Below are positions 6,573 to 8,023 of a stretch of DNA of 8,023 nt, in pieces. A program made the translations under genes and the position numbers. Source of the DNA: an uncultured Sutterella sp. GTDB taxonomy: Bacteria > Pseudomonadota > Gammaproteobacteria > Burkholderiales > Burkholderiaceae_F. Below the pieces are notes generated by a model, which was not told the origin of the DNA, made no database searches, and was given only the letters and a program-made list of their open reading frames with translations. Position 1 is the first letter of the stretch. Each line of letters begins with the position of its first letter. The stretch lies in assembly GCA_905212345.1 (NCBI GenBank), contig CAJMEC010000062.1:1-8023 (forward strand), in the 5' to 3' direction.

Positions 6573-8023
6573 AAATATCCACTTCAACCTGATCACCGTT
6601 GTTTTCCATCCATGCTCGGCGCATCGCGGCTTCCGAACGGCCCATCAACATATCAAACATTTCCCGGCTTTCCGACAATGTCATGTCTCCAAACGTCACC
6701 GGCATTAATCGGCGGGTTTCGGGATTTAAGGTCGTTTCCCAGAGCTGTTTATCGCTCATTTCCCCCAAACCCTTAAAGCGTGACACGGACACTTTTTCCA
6801 TGTTGACTTTCTCTTTTTCGAGTTTTTTACGCTCAACGGCAAGTTCTCTTTCGTCCAGACAGTAAATGGTTCTGGCGGGCTTTCTTCCCGTTTTCGGAAC
6901 ATCCATACGGAAAAGCGGCGGTCTGGCCACAAAAATGTGACCTTTTTTGATCAACGCCGGGAAGTGACGGAAAAAGAGCGTCAAAAGCAACACTTGAATG
7001 TGAGAGCCGTCCACATCGGCATCGGCCATAATGCAGATCTTGCCGTAACGAAGTTCGGACAAATCAGGCTCTTCATCAGGGCCATGCGGGTCGACGCCGA
7101 TTGCCACCGAAATATCGTGAATTTCATTATTGGCAAAAATACGGTCACGATCCACTTCCCAAGTATTTAAAACCTTGCCTCGTAGCGGCAAAATCGCTTG
7201 AAAGTCTTTGTTGCGGCCTTTTTTAGCAGAACCACCGGCGGAGTCACCTTCGACTAAGAAAAGTTCATTTTTACTGATATCTTCACTTTCGCAATCAGTG
7301 AGCTTACCGGGCAAAACGGCTACGCTTGAGCCTTTGCGTTTTGTGACCTTTTTAGCTGAATTTTGTCGGGCCTGAGCTTGCTTAATGACGAGTTCGGCTA
7401 ATTTTTTACCCTCTTCTACGTGACCATTGAGCCAGAACTCAAACTGAGCACGCACAAAATTACTCACCAAACGCAACGCATCTCGGTTATTCAAACGCTC
7501 TTTCGTTTGACCTTGGAATTGAGGATCGAGTACCTTGGCACTCAAAATGGCGCTTGCACGTGCAAAAACGTCTTCGGTTAAAAGCTTCACATTCTTTTGC
7601 ATCAGTCCGTGCGCCTCAATGAAAGCCTTCATTGCAAGGTAAAGGCCTTCACGCAAACCGGATTCGTGCGTGCCGCCCGCGGGGGTCGGAATGAGGTTGA
7701 CGTAACTTTCACGAACCGGCACCCCCTCTTCTTGCCAGGCCACCACCCAGCTTGCGCCTTCGCCAACGGCAAAGCCCATGGACTCATCAGTCGCATAGCC
7801 GCTCGATTCAAAAGGAGCGATCATGGGTTCGGCCGTCATCTCAGAGAGTAAATACTCACGAAGTCCGCCTTCAAACTTCCAAGTCTGCGTGTTGCCGGTT
7901 TTTTCGTTATTAAATACCACTTCGCAGCCGGGCATTAACACAGCTTTAGAGCGCAATAAGCGTGTGAGCTGCTCCACGGGAATATTGGGACTGTCAAAAT
8001 ACTTAGGATCAGGCCACACATGA
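6571..8023 (-). CDS. parE: DNA topoisomerase IV subunit B, 5' end beyond window
   Basis: ParE is the ATPase subunit that drives strand passage by topoisomerase IV. The C-terminal 484 residues are visible of a family about 650 long; the frame stays open to the right edge, so the GTG at 8019 is internal and the residues HVWPDPKYFDSP correspond to the E. coli IHFWPDETFFDSP segment. The GHKL ATP-binding domain is outside. Visible are the end of the transducer domain (ESYVNLIPTPAGGTHESGLR, then DPQFQGQTKERL) and the TOPRIM domain. TOPRIM has EGDSAGG at 7251-7231 and the metal-binding DADVDG at 7023-7006. Then come RFKGLGEMSDKQLWETT and the C-terminus VEVDI. It lacks the large C-terminal insertion seen in proteobacterial GyrB between TOPRIM and the end, which supports ParE over GyrB. 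It forms an operon with parC downstream. Confidence 0.96.
   Translation of the reverse strand, partial: HVWPDPKYFDSPNIPVEQLTRLLRSKAVLMPGCEVVFNNEKTGNTQTWKFEGGLREYLLSEMTAEPMIAPFESSGYATDESMGFAVGEGASWVVAWQEEGVPVRESYVNLIPTPAGGTHESGLREGLYLAMKAFIEAHGLMQKNVKLLTEDVFARASAILSAKVLDPQFQGQTKERLNNRDALRLVSNFVRAQFEFWLNGHVEEGKKLAELVIKQAQARQNSAKKVTKRKGSSVAVLPGKLTDCESEDISKNELFLVEGDSAGGSAKKGRNKDFQAILPLRGKVLNTWEVDRDRIFANNEIHDISVAIGVDPHGPDEEPDLSELRYGKICIMADADVDGSHIQVLLLTLFFRHFPALIKKGHIFVARPPLFRMDVPKTGRKPARTIYCLDERELAVERKKLEKEKVNMEKVSVSRFKGLGEMSDKQLWETTLNPETRRLMPVTFGDMTLSESREMFDMLMGRSEAAMRRAWMENNGDQVEVDI

Noticed and set aside
6571..8019. GTG at 8019 as the start of a 482-residue ParE
   Set aside because: The frame remains open to the window edge and residues before it (His-Val-Trp-Pro-Asp) match the interior of ParE, so the gene is truncated by the window, not short.
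3926..8023. gyrA/gyrB instead of parC/parE
   Set aside because: The two subunits are adjacent and coupled, the B subunit lacks the proteobacterial GyrB insertion, and the FDSP/WPD segment and C-terminus fit ParE.
1..8023. CRISPR array, insertion sequence, tRNA or a new defence-type system
   Set aside because: I saw no regularly spaced repeats, transposase-like reading frame, terminal inverted repeats or tRNA-like cloverleaf; all long frames are accounted for by the five genes described.

Overview
The window looks like core chromosome of a Gram-negative betaproteobacterium. ParC and ParE read as Burkholderiales-type topoisomerase IV subunits. A classical autotransporter means there is an outer membrane. 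Sampled base composition is moderate, about 52% GC in a stretch of parC and about 35% in a stretch of the autotransporter passenger. A gut Sutterellaceae member such as Parasutterella or Sutterella would fit, but that is an inference from protein resemblance and composition, not a demonstrated assignment.

Layout, left to right. The left edge cuts prfB (release factor 2, minus strand). Its first 217 residues are present and include the textbook programmed +1 frameshift at an in-frame TGA. Immediately upstream of prfB, on the same strand, lies a 258-residue spermidine-synthase-like methyltransferase-fold protein, which may be cotranscribed with prfB. A 173-bp divergent intergenic region follows. 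Next is a plus-strand 749-residue autotransporter with signal peptide, AT-rich passenger and C-terminal beta-barrel. It converges on parC across a short GC-rich hairpin. The right half is the minus-strand parE-parC operon. parE is cut by the right edge, and parC starts with GTG 11 bp after the parE stop, with its ribosome binding site overlapping that stop codon.

Functionally these are three unrelated units: translation termination with a putative polyamine-type enzyme, a surface or secreted protein, and the decatenase topoisomerase IV. No mobile element, CRISPR array, tRNA or rRNA was recognised, and I see no clearly new multi-gene system. The points most worth a second look are the roughly 95-residue acidic N-terminal extension of ParC with paired DLF motifs, the degenerate active-site motifs of the spermidine-synthase-like protein, the autotransporter start region with an in-frame stop just upstream, and the prfB recoding site that splits the gene for naive gene callers.
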